Counted from the first letter of the stretch, positions 47,101-56,681 are shown. The stretch is DNA of 64,000 nt from Cuniculiplasma sp052315415 (GCA_052315415.1 JBLSDH010000007.1:1-64000), one strand, 5' to 3'. Made by a program: numbers and translations. Notes: a model not told the origin generated them from the sequence alone.

Positions 47101-47464
47101 GTGGAGCAACAAGTATCCCCTCTGTTAGAATTGCAAGTCCTGTCCTCACAGCACCATCAAGTGCCTTTTCCACACCCTGATCTCTCAGTCTGGACGCAAT
47201 TCTTTTTGCCATTTCTATTGAAACTTCTTCCCTGCTCATGGTCTGGGAAAGTTCCCTTATCTCCTTGCTTATCCCCCTTATTCCAATGAGTTCCTCTATC
47301 CTGTCAGCCATATCATTTGCAAGTGGTATCTCCACATCCTCCAGAATATCCATACCCTTTTTCCTTGCAATTCTGGCTATTTCATAACACTCCTGCACAT
47401 CTGAGTACAGGTTTCTCTTATACTCTTCCTCTGAGATTCTCTCATTTTTAAGGGTCAGTTCCAT
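44189..47464 (-). CDS. polC: DNA polymerase D large subunit (DP2)
   Basis: The 1091-residue protein is the catalytic subunit of PolD, the replicative polymerase of euryarchaea. Catalytic aspartates are in the segment FFHAAKRRNCDGDEDSIML. Zinc sites include CRNCRTDTALIRCPECGE and CNKCEAKY with CTRCGKD near the C-terminus. The length and unbroken motifs show that no intein is present. The C-terminus is very acidic. It begins 3 nt after the CTP synthase stop. The small exonuclease subunit (DP1) is not in the window. Confidence 0.95.
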   Translation of the reverse strand: MELTLKNERISEEEYKRNLYSDVQECYEIARIARKKGMDILEDVEIPLANDMADRIEELIGIRGISKEIRELSQTMSREEVSIEMAKRIASRLRDQGVEKALDGAVRTGLAILTEGILVAPLEGISSVKIGKNYDGTDYVTIVYAGPIRGAGGTAQALSVLIGDIVRRELGIGSYKPTEDEIERYIEEVQAYNRVKHLQYLPDDAELKNAIKNCPVCIDGEGSEDEEVSGHRDMERIKTNRIRGGMCLVLCEGLLQKSKKVLKHTEKLGISEWSFLNESGKEKGGEVDRKAKKFLQDVLAGRPVFSMQGAPGGFRLRYGRSRLSGLAAASIHPASMVILDSFIATGSQIKVELPGKAAAVTPCDEIEGPMILTKDGRHIRINSQEEAEKYSENIEKITDLGEILISYGDFLENNHVLEKSPFSKEWYDLIFEKECKGCIYPESPEDAFQISREKGIPLHPKYNYFWHDLTVEEIDIIGEQIFKSLSLKKFPEIEKSEKIVDILIKLGVEFELKENVKILNGDILKIIFSKYSKIQNIADPLEYISAISGIKIMARSPTRVGARLGRPEKAGYRKMNPLVNALFPIENLGSSQRNIAAAIGGKETKYSVEVNRRICRNCRTDTALIRCPECGERTDDLQKSEKMILDIREIWESAVQRVGMPEKNGKKNLTVKGVKKLMSSGKYPEPLEKGLLRSQFDLSVNKDGTCRYDMSDVPITHFYIGEIGLPPRKAVELGYTLGKNEIFPQDIIIPWDAGEYLLRVSKFVDTLLVRYYGMEPFYNCNSAEDLIGHLVIGLAPHTSGGIVGRIIGFSKINGCYAHPFFHAAKRRNCDGDEDSIMLLLDGLLNFSRKYLPSTTGGLMDAPLVLTMELRPDEVDKEALNVDALERYPLEFYEATYENKKPAEIENIMFQAKNLVEKTGILKGLECMFSTSDLNDGVMVSSYKTLGNMKIKIKKQLELETRIRAVDASDVSARILESHFLPDLFGNFRGFFSQRFRCNKCEAKYRRLPLSGKCTRCGKDSIVLTIHIGGIVKYLSMIVMMRKEYELPEELKYRIDNILRTIETSFKMTGNEIDASDDMDNNLDSYSEEEEE

Positions 47465-47467
47465 TTC

Positions 47468-49081
47468 TCAGTTCTTCTCCTCTATCTTTACCATGCTCTT
47501 CTTGTATTCAAGCGCTTCCATGACAAGATTCAGATGAAGAGGTGAAGGTGAAAGCGGCCTTGACTTAAACTCTGCATGGTACTGGGAGGCTATGAAATTT
47601 TTCCTGTCTTTTAATTCCAGTATCTCCATTCTGATCCCTTCACTATCCTTTCCTGAGAAAACAAGACCTGCATCCTCAAGATCATTTATGAATTCAGGAT
47701 TCACCTCATACCTGTGCCTGTGCCTCTCATATATTTTATTTTTTCCATAAAGTCTGTATGCAAGCGTGCCCTCACTTACAACAACTTCCTTTGATCCAAG
47801 TCTCATTGTCCCCCCAAGATCCCTTATGCCAGATTGCTCCGGAAGAAGATCAATCACAGGATACTCCACTCCGGGTATGAATTCAGTGCTGTTTGCGCCT
47901 TTCAAACCGAGAACATTCCTTGCATATTCTATGACAGCCACCTGGAAGCCTAGGCATATGCCAAGGAATGGTATTTTGTTCTCTCTTGCATACCTTACGG
48001 CCTCTATTTTGCCCTCAACACCCCTGTATCCAAATCCAGGTGCAACAAGTATTCCGTGAACACCATTAAGTATGTTCACATCCTTCTTTACCAGGTCAGC
48101 ATCTATCCATCTTAGATTTGCCTGTACCGCAGTAACCCCTGCAACGTGAATGAAAGATTCCCTGTGACTTATGTATGCATCATGTAATTCCGTGTACTTT
48201 CCAATTATACCTATGTGTACAGTATCCCTGGGGTTTGCAAGATTCATCCTGTATTCTTTCCATGTATCAACATACTCATTCATACTCAACCTGAGAGATT
48301 GTGCGATTATCTGTGTGACCCTCTGTTTTTCAATTATTTCAGGCACCTCATATGCATTTCTTACATTGTAAACACTTATTATGGATTCCTCGGGAACATC
48401 GGTAAAAAGTGATATTCTCTTCCTGGTGTCTGCATTAAGTGGATTCTGGGACCTGCAGAAAAGCATGTCAGGTTGGATTCCTATCTCCTTCAAGGCTCTG
48501 ACACTATGCTGAGTGGGTTTAGTTTTCTGTTCCATCTCAGTTCCTATTTCAGGAACAAGGGTAACGTGTGCAAAAAACACATCTCCGTTTTCCTCTCTCT
48601 TAAGCTGTCTTAATGCCTCTAAAAATGGCATGGACTCAATGTCACCAACAGTTCCTCCTACCTCAATCACAACAACCTGGTAATTTTCCTTTTCAGTCAC
48701 TTTCCTTATTCTTCTCTTAATTTCATTTGTAATATGTGGTATTATCTGAACCGTGCTTCCCAGATACTCACCCCTTCTCTCCTTCTCAATGACTTCCTTG
48801 TAAACCTTTCCTGTTGTTATATTATTGTCACCTGAAAGATTTCTGTCAAGATATCTTTCATAATTGCCAAGGTCAAGGTCAACCTCACTTCCATCATCCA
48901 GAACAAAGACCTCTCCGTGCTGATAGGGGTTCATTGTTCCAGCGTCATAATTAATGTATGGATCAATCTTGAGTGCAGTCACATTCAATCCACTGTTAAC
49001 AAGTATGTGACAAAGGCTTGAGGCGATTGTACCTTTTCCAATGCCAGAAAGTACTCCGCCTGTTATCACAATATATTTCAT
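47468..49081 (-). CDS. pyrG: CTP synthase
   Basis: The 537-residue enzyme aminates UTP to CTP using glutamine. The synthetase domain starts ITGGVLSGIGKGTIASSLC and has KIDPYINYDAGTMNP. The glutaminase domain has the nucleophile in FLGICLGFQVAVIEYA and the His-Glu pair in QYHAEFKSRP. A TATA-like sequence about 25 nt before the ATG suggests a leaderless transcript that continues into the polymerase D gene. Confidence 0.95.
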   Translation of the reverse strand: MKYIVITGGVLSGIGKGTIASSLCHILVNSGLNVTALKIDPYINYDAGTMNPYQHGEVFVLDDGSEVDLDLGNYERYLDRNLSGDNNITTGKVYKEVIEKERRGEYLGSTVQIIPHITNEIKRRIRKVTEKENYQVVVIEVGGTVGDIESMPFLEALRQLKREENGDVFFAHVTLVPEIGTEMEQKTKPTQHSVRALKEIGIQPDMLFCRSQNPLNADTRKRISLFTDVPEESIISVYNVRNAYEVPEIIEKQRVTQIIAQSLRLSMNEYVDTWKEYRMNLANPRDTVHIGIIGKYTELHDAYISHRESFIHVAGVTAVQANLRWIDADLVKKDVNILNGVHGILVAPGFGYRGVEGKIEAVRYARENKIPFLGICLGFQVAVIEYARNVLGLKGANSTEFIPGVEYPVIDLLPEQSGIRDLGGTMRLGSKEVVVSEGTLAYRLYGKNKIYERHRHRYEVNPEFINDLEDAGLVFSGKDSEGIRMEILELKDRKNFIASQYHAEFKSRPLSPSPLHLNLVMEALEYKKSMVKIEEKN

Positions 49082-49143
49082 GTAAATATGATTTCAAATT
49101 CATATTAAACAATTACATGTATGAAAAGTGGTATAGATTCAAT

Positions 49144-49161
49144 ATGCATGAAATGATGCAT
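49144..49161. promoter_or_regulatory. Paired ATGCAT boxes upstream of the second acyl-CoA gene block
   Basis: Two copies of the self-complementary ATGCAT are separated by GAAATG, giving an inverted and direct repeat at once. The pair lies between the CTP synthase and dehydratase-like genes, upstream of TATA-like sequences near 49183-49188 and 49249-49257. It could be an operator. Short palindromes are not rare, so confidence is low. Confidence 0.25.
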
Positions 49162-49276
49162 GGATGAATCCAAAAACACCCTTTTATATGGAATTTTCAA
49201 TTATTGCTTTCATTTATAATATTAATGATGGGCAGTACAGGCAATCTTTATACACAAAATTATCTTGAACATATTC

Positions 49277-50734
49277 ATGGGAATTATCAAGCCAGAGGAT
49301 TTTATAAAAAGCATTAATGATGGAAGGATCATTTACTACAAGGGAAAAATTGTTCACAGCATTGCTGAACATGATGAGCTTGGCCCTGCTGTGAGGCATG
49401 CATCACTTCTCTATAAATGGCAGAACTCTCCTGAATTCAGTGATCTTTTAGTGGAAAAGAATAGTACTTACGGTGAAATAAGCGCATTCCTGAAAATCCC
49501 TGAGAATCCTGAGGATCTTATGAAGAGATTCAATCTAATTTACGAGACAACATGTATGGGAAGAGGTTCATTCAACATAATACAGGCAATAGGATCTGAT
49601 GCAATATTTGCCCTTATGATTGTAACCGCCCTGATGGATAAAAAATACGGAACAAAATATTATGATCGTGTGATGAAGTTTTATAAAATGGTAGTTGAAA
49701 GGGATGCAGGTATGGCTGTGGCACAGACCGATGTTAAGGGAGACAGGTCACTAAGACCCGGTGAACAGAAAGATCCGGATATGTATGTAAGGATTGTAAG
49801 GAAAACAGATGAAGGAATTATTGTCAGAGGTGCCAAATCACACACAACACAGGGCCCTGTTGCAAATGAGATAATAGTGATTCCAACAAGGGCAATGACT
49901 GAGGAGGACAGGGATTACGCTGTGGCATTTGCAATACCGGCAAACACCAAGGGTTTAAAGATGATAACAAAACCTGAGAAGGCTGCTGAGGCTGCAAATA
50001 CTGATCCCTGGTATATAATGGGCCGTGAGAACATAGAGACAGAATCTCTTACAATTTTTGATGATGTATTGGTGCCCTGGGAAAGGGTGTTTATGGCAGG
50101 GGAGTGGGACTTCGCAGGTCTTCTTGCAATGACATTCCCAACATTTCACAGATTCACTGCAATTGCCTACAGAATGGGGATGGCAGACCTTATACTTGGT
50201 CTTGGAAAGCTCATAGCGGAGATGAATGGTGTGGATGACAAATCTCACATCAGGAGGGATATTGTTGAAATTATAAAGTACAGGGAGCTGCTTAAAAGTA
50301 CAGGCTATCTTGCAGCATACCAGTCCAGAAAGGATAAGCTCACCGGGATTCAGTATCCCGACAGGGTGTCCACAAATGTTGGTAAATTGGTGGCGAATCA
50401 GAACTATCTTGATGTGGTGAAGAATCTTATTGACATTGCTGGAGGCTGGGCTGCAACGTTGCCGCATTCAACGGATTTTCTCAACGATGATGAGAGGCAT
50501 TATCTAGAAAAATATCTTGTGGGAAAGGCTGGAACAGATGCAATCACAAGATCCAAGCTGATTTCAATGGTCAGGGAGATAATATCATCACTTGGCGCAC
50601 TATTTTCAGCTGCCATGATTCATGCGGAGGGCTCCATAGAGGCCAGTGTGCTGGAACTCTACAGATCCTATGATTATGATAAAAGTAAAAGTCTTGCACG
50701 TTATGCCTCGGATATTGATGAAAGGCTGAAATGA
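49277..50734 (+). CDS. 4-hydroxybutyryl-CoA dehydratase family protein without the iron-sulfur ligands (HpaB superfamily)
   Basis: The 485-residue protein belongs to the flavoprotein superfamily of 4-hydroxyphenylacetate 3-hydroxylase and 4-hydroxybutyryl-CoA dehydratase. Long stretches resemble the latter: DVKGDRSLRPGEQKDPD, VRGAKSHTTQGP, PWERVFMAGEWDFAGLL. Compared with my memory of the clostridial enzyme, the cluster histidine is kept (TFHRFTA) but all three cluster cysteines are replaced (Asn, Ala and Tyr at those places). It is therefore like the 'type 2' paralogues of unknown reaction in Sulfolobales. The ATG at 49277 has a TATA-like CTTTATACA about 25 nt before it. Confidence 0.8.
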   Translation: MGIIKPEDFIKSINDGRIIYYKGKIVHSIAEHDELGPAVRHASLLYKWQNSPEFSDLLVEKNSTYGEISAFLKIPENPEDLMKRFNLIYETTCMGRGSFNIIQAIGSDAIFALMIVTALMDKKYGTKYYDRVMKFYKMVVERDAGMAVAQTDVKGDRSLRPGEQKDPDMYVRIVRKTDEGIIVRGAKSHTTQGPVANEIIVIPTRAMTEEDRDYAVAFAIPANTKGLKMITKPEKAAEAANTDPWYIMGRENIETESLTIFDDVLVPWERVFMAGEWDFAGLLAMTFPTFHRFTAIAYRMGMADLILGLGKLIAEMNGVDDKSHIRRDIVEIIKYRELLKSTGYLAAYQSRKDKLTGIQYPDRVSTNVGKLVANQNYLDVVKNLIDIAGGWAATLPHSTDFLNDDERHYLEKYLVGKAGTDAITRSKLISMVREIISSLGALFSAAMIHAEGSIEASVLELYRSYDYDKSKSLARYASDIDERLK

Positions 50735-50787
50735 TCCCATTTACATCAATAAATTAAACTTTTATATTGTATTTGAGATTCATTATC

Positions 50788-52449
50788 ATGGAAAATAATA
50801 AAATTTGGTACAGATGGTGGCCTCACGGATTGCCTTACACACTGGAGTATCCTCAGGTTTCTCTTTTTAAAATATTTGAACACAGGGCTTTGGAGTATCC
50901 GGAAAAAACTTTCATGATTTTTTATGGAAATCATTTAAGTTACGGACAGGTTTTGAAAGAATCAACATCATTGATACATGAACTCACATCACTTGGAATT
51001 AAAAAAGGGGATCGTGTTGGTATTTATCTGCAAAATTCACCAATGTTTGTCATATCACTTCTTGCAATTTCCGGTTCAGGTGGAGTGGCAGTATTTCTTA
51101 ATCCAATGCTGAAGAAAGAGGAGATGCTAAAAATCATAGAGGACTCTGAACCAAAGATAATAATAACAAGCGATGAACTCCTCGCATCATTATCACATAT
51201 CAGGGAAAGTGGTATTACAATAATTTCTGGAAATGCCGGTGATTACATTTCTGATGAAGGATCTGCGGATGCTCCTGAATTTTTAAGAAAGACATACGGG
51301 AAGGGTGACGAGATCAGATGGGAGTCTGCAATTTCCCACAATGATCAAATGGTTCATGTTGATTCACTCCCGGAGGATCCATTATTGATTGCATACACAT
51401 CCGGGACAACTGGAGTGCCAAAGGGTTGTGTGCATACCAACAGGTCTGTGATTGCAAATGCAATGGCATCATCCTACTGGAGGAGCTGTACTCCTTCAAC
51501 AGTTGAAATGTCTGTAGCACCCTTCTTCCATGTGACAGGTCTTTCATTTTCAGTTCTCTCTCCCATATATTCTGGAGCTACAATGGTCATACTCTCAAGA
51601 TGGAACAAGGAAACATTTCTCAATTATCTGGAAAAGTACAGGGTTACCCATGCAATCCTCATATCAGCAATGATAGCTGACCTACTAACGGTGAAGGATA
51701 TTGAGAAGAGGGATTTCAGTTCTCTGAGATTTGTTGGTGGAGGTGGAACAGCAATACCTGCATCACTTGCTGAAAAATTTGAGAAGATTATTGGCCTTCC
51801 ATTTGTTGAAGGCTATGGAATGACAGAGGCAATGGGCCAGAGCCATGTTAATCCACAATGGAGAAGAAAACTTCAGTGTATCGGGATTCCACAGTTCGGA
51901 TACGATGCAAGGATTATTGACGTGGAGAATGGTAATGATGTTACTGGAAAAGAAACAGGGGAGATAGTAATAAGCGGACCTTCACTTTTCTCAGGATATT
52001 ATGGAAAACCGGAAGAGACTGAAAAATCATCGGTGGTAATCAATGGTGTCAGGTATGTGAGGACAGGGGACATAGGATACATGGATGAAGAGGGGTATTT
52101 CTTTGTATTGGATCGTGTGAAGAGGATGATAAACAGGGGCGGATACAAGGTATGGCCTGCAGAGGTGGACAGTATTCTCTACAGACATCCTGCTGTCAAG
52201 GAGGCATGTGTTGTTGGAACCCGAGATGAGAGGGTTGGTGAAGAGGTCAAGGCCTTCATAATTTTAAAGGAGGAGAGCAGGGGAAAGATAACCGAAGAGG
52301 AAATAATTCAATGGTCAAAGGAAAAACTGGCATCCTACAAATATCCAAGACACATTGAATTTGTGGATGATTTTCCCAGGACAGCTTCTGGTAAGATCGA
52401 CTGGAGAAAATTACAGGAGGAAGAAAACAGTAAAAAAGCAGTTAAATAA
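50788..52449 (+). CDS. AMP-dependent acyl-CoA synthetase/ligase
   Basis: The 553-residue adenylating enzyme activates a carboxylic acid to its CoA thioester. It has the P-loop LIAYTSGTTGVPKGCVHT, the motif VEGYGMTEAMGQS, the hinge VRTGDIGYMDEEGYFFVLDR and the catalytic lysine near TASGKIDWRKL. The ATG at 50788 is taken over one at 50767 because a TATA-like box lies 20-27 nt before it. The downstream beta-oxidation genes suggest a fatty or hydroxy acid substrate. Confidence 0.9.
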   Translation: MENNKIWYRWWPHGLPYTLEYPQVSLFKIFEHRALEYPEKTFMIFYGNHLSYGQVLKESTSLIHELTSLGIKKGDRVGIYLQNSPMFVISLLAISGSGGVAVFLNPMLKKEEMLKIIEDSEPKIIITSDELLASLSHIRESGITIISGNAGDYISDEGSADAPEFLRKTYGKGDEIRWESAISHNDQMVHVDSLPEDPLLIAYTSGTTGVPKGCVHTNRSVIANAMASSYWRSCTPSTVEMSVAPFFHVTGLSFSVLSPIYSGATMVILSRWNKETFLNYLEKYRVTHAILISAMIADLLTVKDIEKRDFSSLRFVGGGGTAIPASLAEKFEKIIGLPFVEGYGMTEAMGQSHVNPQWRRKLQCIGIPQFGYDARIIDVENGNDVTGKETGEIVISGPSLFSGYYGKPEETEKSSVVINGVRYVRTGDIGYMDEEGYFFVLDRVKRMINRGGYKVWPAEVDSILYRHPAVKEACVVGTRDERVGEEVKAFIILKEESRGKITEEEIIQWSKEKLASYKYPRHIEFVDDFPRTASGKIDWRKLQEEENSKKAVK

Positions 52450-52461
52450 AAAATACATATT

Positions 52462-53568
52462 TTATAAATTTTTTAAATAAGATGAGGGTCTGTACCATTC
52501 ATTTCCAGTTTTACTGTACATATCTTCAATAAAAGATAAAAGATTTTCAAATCCATATCTTTCGGCATACTGAAAAGGTCCCAATGGCCAGTTCATTGCA
52601 AGTTTCATTGCCAGATCTGTACCTTCTCTGTCTGTGATTCCATTTTCCACAAGCCATGCTGCCTCGTTTATGGCAGGGCCTATAATTCTAAGAGGATCAA
52701 TTTTTCTTTTCACATGCTTTTCATTAATCTCTATTTTTTTTGTCTTTCCTGGCTCATCATAATCATAGAAGCCACGACCTGTTTTCACACCGTATCTTTT
52801 TTCCCTGAACATACTCTCTAATGATGGATTTATCCTTGTGTTGAATCCTCTTTCCATCAGTTCCTTTGTGCCATAATATATGACATCAAGACCCACATAA
52901 TCAATGAGCTGGCACATTCCCATTGGGAAATTCAGCTCATTCTTTGAAACATAATCTATCTCCATTGGAGTGAATCCCTCCTCAATGAGGGAAAAGGTTT
53001 CATAAAAGGTTCTTCCGTTTATTCTATTGACAATGAATCCTGGCACTTCCTTCTTCAAAACAACAGGCTGTTTTCCTGTGATCTTCATTATCTCCATTGT
53101 TTTATTTAAAGTTATTTCATCCGTATACTTTCCCATAACCACTTCAACCAGAGACATTAAAACAGGCGGATTGAAGAAGTGTGTACCTATGAATCTCCTC
53201 TTATTATTAAGAGAGGAGGAGAGATCACTGATGGGTATTGTGGATGTATTTGATGCCAAAATAGCATCATCCGAAATTATTTTTTCAACCTTTCTGTAAA
53301 CATCAGTTTTAATTTTGAAAACTTCGGGAACAGCCTCAACTATGAAGGAACAGTCTGATAGTTTCAACATATCATCAGTAAATTGTATGTTGGAAATTCT
53401 ATCACTTGCATTCAGTTTATTCAAACTTAAAGCAGCATTATTTTTTCCACGTTCAAGCGATAATATGTCACTATCGTATGCAATGATTTCAAATCCATTC
53501 AAGGCAAATAATGCTGCTATTGAATTCCCCATGGTTCCTGTTCCTATCACCCCGGCCTTCAGTTCCAT
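52462..53568 (-). CDS. 3-hydroxyacyl-CoA dehydrogenase
   Basis: The 368-residue enzyme oxidises 3-hydroxyacyl-CoA with NAD. The NAD motif is AGVIGTGTMGNSIAALFA, the catalytic histidine is in RFIGTHFFNPPVLMSLVEVV, and VPGFIVNRI ends the first domain. The extra C-terminal 85 residues form a second copy of the helical domain (INEAAWLVENG, NWPLGPFQYAERYG). It faces the acyl-CoA synthetase tail-to-tail and is divergent from the enoyl-CoA hydratase. Confidence 0.92.
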   Translation of the reverse strand: MELKAGVIGTGTMGNSIAALFALNGFEIIAYDSDILSLERGKNNAALSLNKLNASDRISNIQFTDDMLKLSDCSFIVEAVPEVFKIKTDVYRKVEKIISDDAILASNTSTIPISDLSSSLNNKRRFIGTHFFNPPVLMSLVEVVMGKYTDEITLNKTMEIMKITGKQPVVLKKEVPGFIVNRINGRTFYETFSLIEEGFTPMEIDYVSKNELNFPMGMCQLIDYVGLDVIYYGTKELMERGFNTRINPSLESMFREKRYGVKTGRGFYDYDEPGKTKKIEINEKHVKRKIDPLRIIGPAINEAAWLVENGITDREGTDLAMKLAMNWPLGPFQYAERYGFENLLSFIEDMYSKTGNEWYRPSSYLKNL

Positions 53569-53674
53569 GAAAAATGTATTAATTTTTCATTATAATTATT
53601 GTTATTTTTAACTTAATTTATTTACAAAAATAAGTATGAATAACTTTATCTGAACATATTATTTTGTTAATAAG

Positions 53675-54415
53675 ATGGCAAAGGTAAAAATGGAGAACCG
53701 TAAGGAAATTTCAATCATTACAATAGAGAGAAGTGAAAAGAAGAATGCCATAGATGCTGAGACTGCAAGGGAACTTGGTGAATTATTTACAGATTTTGAA
53801 TTTTCAGACAGCAAAGTGGCAATAATTACAGGTGCCGGTGATTCATTCTGTTCTGGTGCAGATCTTGGAGATGCTGAAGCATTATCCAGGAGGGTAATGG
53901 ATGGAAATGGCCCTCTTGGTGTAACAAGGAGATTTATCACCAAACCAGTAATTGCAGCAATCTCTGGTTATTGTGTTGCGGGAGGGCTGGAACTGGCTTT
54001 ATGGGCAGACATTCGTGTATGCGACAGCACATCAAAATTTGGTTTTCTGGAAAGAAGGTATGGTGTACCACTTATAGATGGAGGAACAATGCGTCTTCCA
54101 TGGATCGTGGGTTTAGGCAGGGCACTTGACCTAATAATGACTGGTAAATTGATAGATGCAAAGGAGGCCATGAACATTGGCCTTGTTAACTATGTATATG
54201 AAAAGGATGATCTTATTGATAAAACGATTGAACTTGCAGAAAAAATATCATCATTTCCATGGAATACTGTTATCAGGGACAGAGAGGCCTTATACCTGGG
54301 GCTTGGTGGAAATTCCTTTTATTCTTATGCAGCAGAGGCAATTCTTGGAAGGCAGACAATCAGTGAAGGAATCGTGAAGGAAGGTTCAAAGAAATTCCTT
54401 TCAGGGGAGAGATAG
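53675..54415 (+). CDS. Enoyl-CoA hydratase/isomerase family protein
   Basis: The 246-residue crotonase-fold protein has the oxyanion-hole regions FCSGADLGDA and ISGYCVAGGLELALWADIRV. A glutamate lies at the first catalytic position (FLERRYGVP). Asp in ALDLIMTGK stands where hydratases usually have the second catalytic Glu, so hydration is likely but not certain. It is divergent from the 3-hydroxyacyl-CoA dehydrogenase gene and is the last ordinary gene before the accessory island. Confidence 0.85.
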   Translation: MAKVKMENRKEISIITIERSEKKNAIDAETARELGELFTDFEFSDSKVAIITGAGDSFCSGADLGDAEALSRRVMDGNGPLGVTRRFITKPVIAAISGYCVAGGLELALWADIRVCDSTSKFGFLERRYGVPLIDGGTMRLPWIVGLGRALDLIMTGKLIDAKEAMNIGLVNYVYEKDDLIDKTIELAEKISSFPWNTVIRDREALYLGLGGNSFYSYAAEAILGRQTISEGIVKEGSKKFLSGER

Positions 54416-55375
54416 TTTGAGTTTATTTTAAAAATTTGAATTTTTGGATCCTAATTGCAAATCTCCAATAATTAAAATCATAGGAAGCAAGTAAAATTTT
54501 AAGAAATATTATTTATCTGGAAAAGCAAAATACAATTACAGTTCGGCCAATAAGTAAATAGACTCCATAAAATCTTGGATTTTTAAATCTGATTAAAAGT
54601 ACTATGTCTCGTGTCCGAAATATATTTTTTGTTTGTGATAAAGAAGAAAGTAAACACAATTTCCTGAACATATTTCAGTATATCAAATAAGAAAATACAA
54701 GGAATTCAGGATAAAATTCTATATATATTGAAATAAGACCATAAATTTTTCAGGGTATGAAAGGATTATAATTCTTCAATTCACATTATTTCAATGCATG
54801 TTGACATGTACTGTTAGATTAATATTTATAATGTGTAAACAACATTTTAAATAGGCGCTCACTCGGTAAATCATATACTTGAAAAGAACTCTCAATGAAG
54901 AAAAAATTAGTAAATTTGTGATTTATACTTAATTGGAATAGTAAGATCATTTTCATCTTATTTATCCTTTATATAATATGAAATATTATTTCCCGGAACC
55001 TAAAAGACTAAACGGTAATTTTTATTCAATAAAATATTCAATAAAATTATTAATGATATAAATGAAAAATCAATAAAAATAGGTTAAGAGACAATGAAAT
55101 AATGAAACAAAATTACATCAATAACATAAATGAGGCTAAAAAATCTAAAGTAAATTCAACTTTTTGAAAAGATTGAACAGCAAGAACCTTATTACTTTCA
55201 ATCTTTTGTTTTGGTTAAAGGTCAAAAATGCCTGACCAAGATCACATCATTTTTGTTGAAAATGGTGTTTCCCTAAAAATATTATAGATATCATTTCAAT
55301 TATTCGTTTTCTATTCACTAAAATTTAATTGCTAATTTGAAAAATTAAAATTTAAATATTAAAGTCTCCAAATTC
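54416..55375. other. Gene-free AT-rich stretch of about 960 bases
   Basis: No frame of useful length or recognisable protein was found on either strand. Stops are frequent in all frames and the base composition is more AT-rich than the genes to the left. It borders a decayed insertion sequence, so it is best seen as degenerate mobile DNA. A short frame near 55165-55270 looks faintly protein-like but matched nothing I know. Confidence 0.5.
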
Positions 55376-56572
55376 ATAGCGTACCAAATCTTGTGTGATC
55401 ACGAAGGTTGCCTGTCTTTTAACACTTCCTTGATCTCATCGAAGCATTTATAATATCTCACAATGATCTCAAGACCATTTATCATTTATCTCTGCTTTTC
55501 TGAGATAAATGATCTTCATTACACTCTCTTTTTCAGGGATTGAATCTATGTTCATGATACTTCTTCTTATTTCCATCTTCATTCGTTACTTGAGATTTGT
55601 AGAATGTATTGATCTCCCTATGGATTCTTGATACTCATAATACTTCAACAGAATATTGAGATTTTTTTCCGTGTTGTATAATTGTCGTAGATATTTTGAA
55701 TACTATTTATTCTTTAAATCATTGAATTGATCAAATGATTCACTCGTTGATCTTGAAAGGAATGCATTTTTCAGTTTATTATGGATCTCATTTCTATCTT
55801 ACACTCTCACATGTGTTTCAAAGTTTTATGATGCATGTACTGTGCATAGCTGGAAATCAGTTCTTTGATATATTTGTTTTAACTCTTCATCTATTCCATG
55901 CAATACATCTGTTATGAATAATAATGTTTCTCCAACAACTCTTTCATTCAGATCAATGAGAATATTCCTTTATGCAAAATGATTCTCAACAGTATTCATG
56001 TAGCATCAAAATATTTCATGATTAACAGCTTCCATTATACCCATTTTAAATATGAAAAATTCCTTTTCAACAGTATCCCTTCTCAGAGAAAAGAAAATTG
56101 CATCCATGAAGATTGCAATTTATATCTTATCAAGTGGCCTTGATTTCCCATGTGTTAATCCCTTTAATTGTTATGTCTCTTATTCTTCATATTGTGGATT
56201 TGCCATATTTCTTATGAAACATTCTTTAATTATTTCTGCCATATTCCTTTTTGATATTTTCTTTTAATACATGGATAAAACAATATAATTAATACAAGCA
56301 TTACGCTGGTATTTCTCAAATAGAGCTGTCTGGAATTCATTATTTAGAGCCTTTATTCCCTTAAAGGAAGCTTTTTTATTTATCATTTCATGATAGATTC
56401 CATGAAATTCTTCACTTTCCTCCTTACGATCTATGATATTTTTTATCAAACTCTTCCATTATTCATTGAATCCTGTGGTTGTTCTATGGAGGTACCCCTT
56501 TATGTTTCATGAAATTTATCCATTATTGTTGGAATTATTTCATTTGTTCTTACACAAAGTTCAGGATTCTAT
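55376..56572 (-). mobile_element. Decayed IS256-family insertion sequence
   Basis: The element is about 1.2 kb, within the usual size of the family. The left terminal repeat is at 55376-55396 (ATAG ... ACCAAATCTTGTGT), and the right one at 56552-56572 is a degenerate inverted copy with 13 of 21 bases matching. The transposase inside is broken in many places. A less degenerate right end of a second copy is at 1-140, in the same orientation. No clear target-site duplication was seen. Confidence 0.82.
55399..56459 (-). pseudogene. IS256-family transposase pseudogene
   Basis: Reading the minus strand across several frames gives a recognisable Mutator-type transposase. It starts MEEFDKKYHRS and then stops. 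Later come FMDAIFFSLRRDTVEK (first catalytic Asp), ETLLFITDVLHGIDEEL (second Asp) and TDFQLCTVHAS. The region normally TNxIERxNxE appears as STNLK, stop, RMKMEIRRS, so the catalytic Glu is lost. The end reads FDEIKEVLKDRQPS. Multiple stops and frameshifts show that it is inactive. Confidence 0.85.
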
Positions 56573-56681
56573 TAAAATCTGTCATTAGAAAAAATACTGA
56601 TAATAAAGTACTTTAAATTGATTTCATCTTCATGCCCTTAGCTTTTATATAATCAAACTTCATAACTAATTATTGGATGAT

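Noticed and set aside
44189..47464. Intein in the polymerase D large subunit
   Set aside because: Inteins are frequent in this gene in other archaea, but the 1091-residue product runs through its catalytic and zinc motifs without an insertion.
49277..50734. Functional 4-hydroxybutyryl-CoA dehydratase, giving a 4-hydroxybutyrate pathway with the genes around it
   Set aside because: The three cysteine ligands of the iron-sulfur cluster appear to be replaced, so this activity should not be assumed.
55735..56449. Short open frames within 55.7-56.5 kb as genes
   Set aside because: They are pieces or shadows of the degenerate IS256 transposase and have no independent support.
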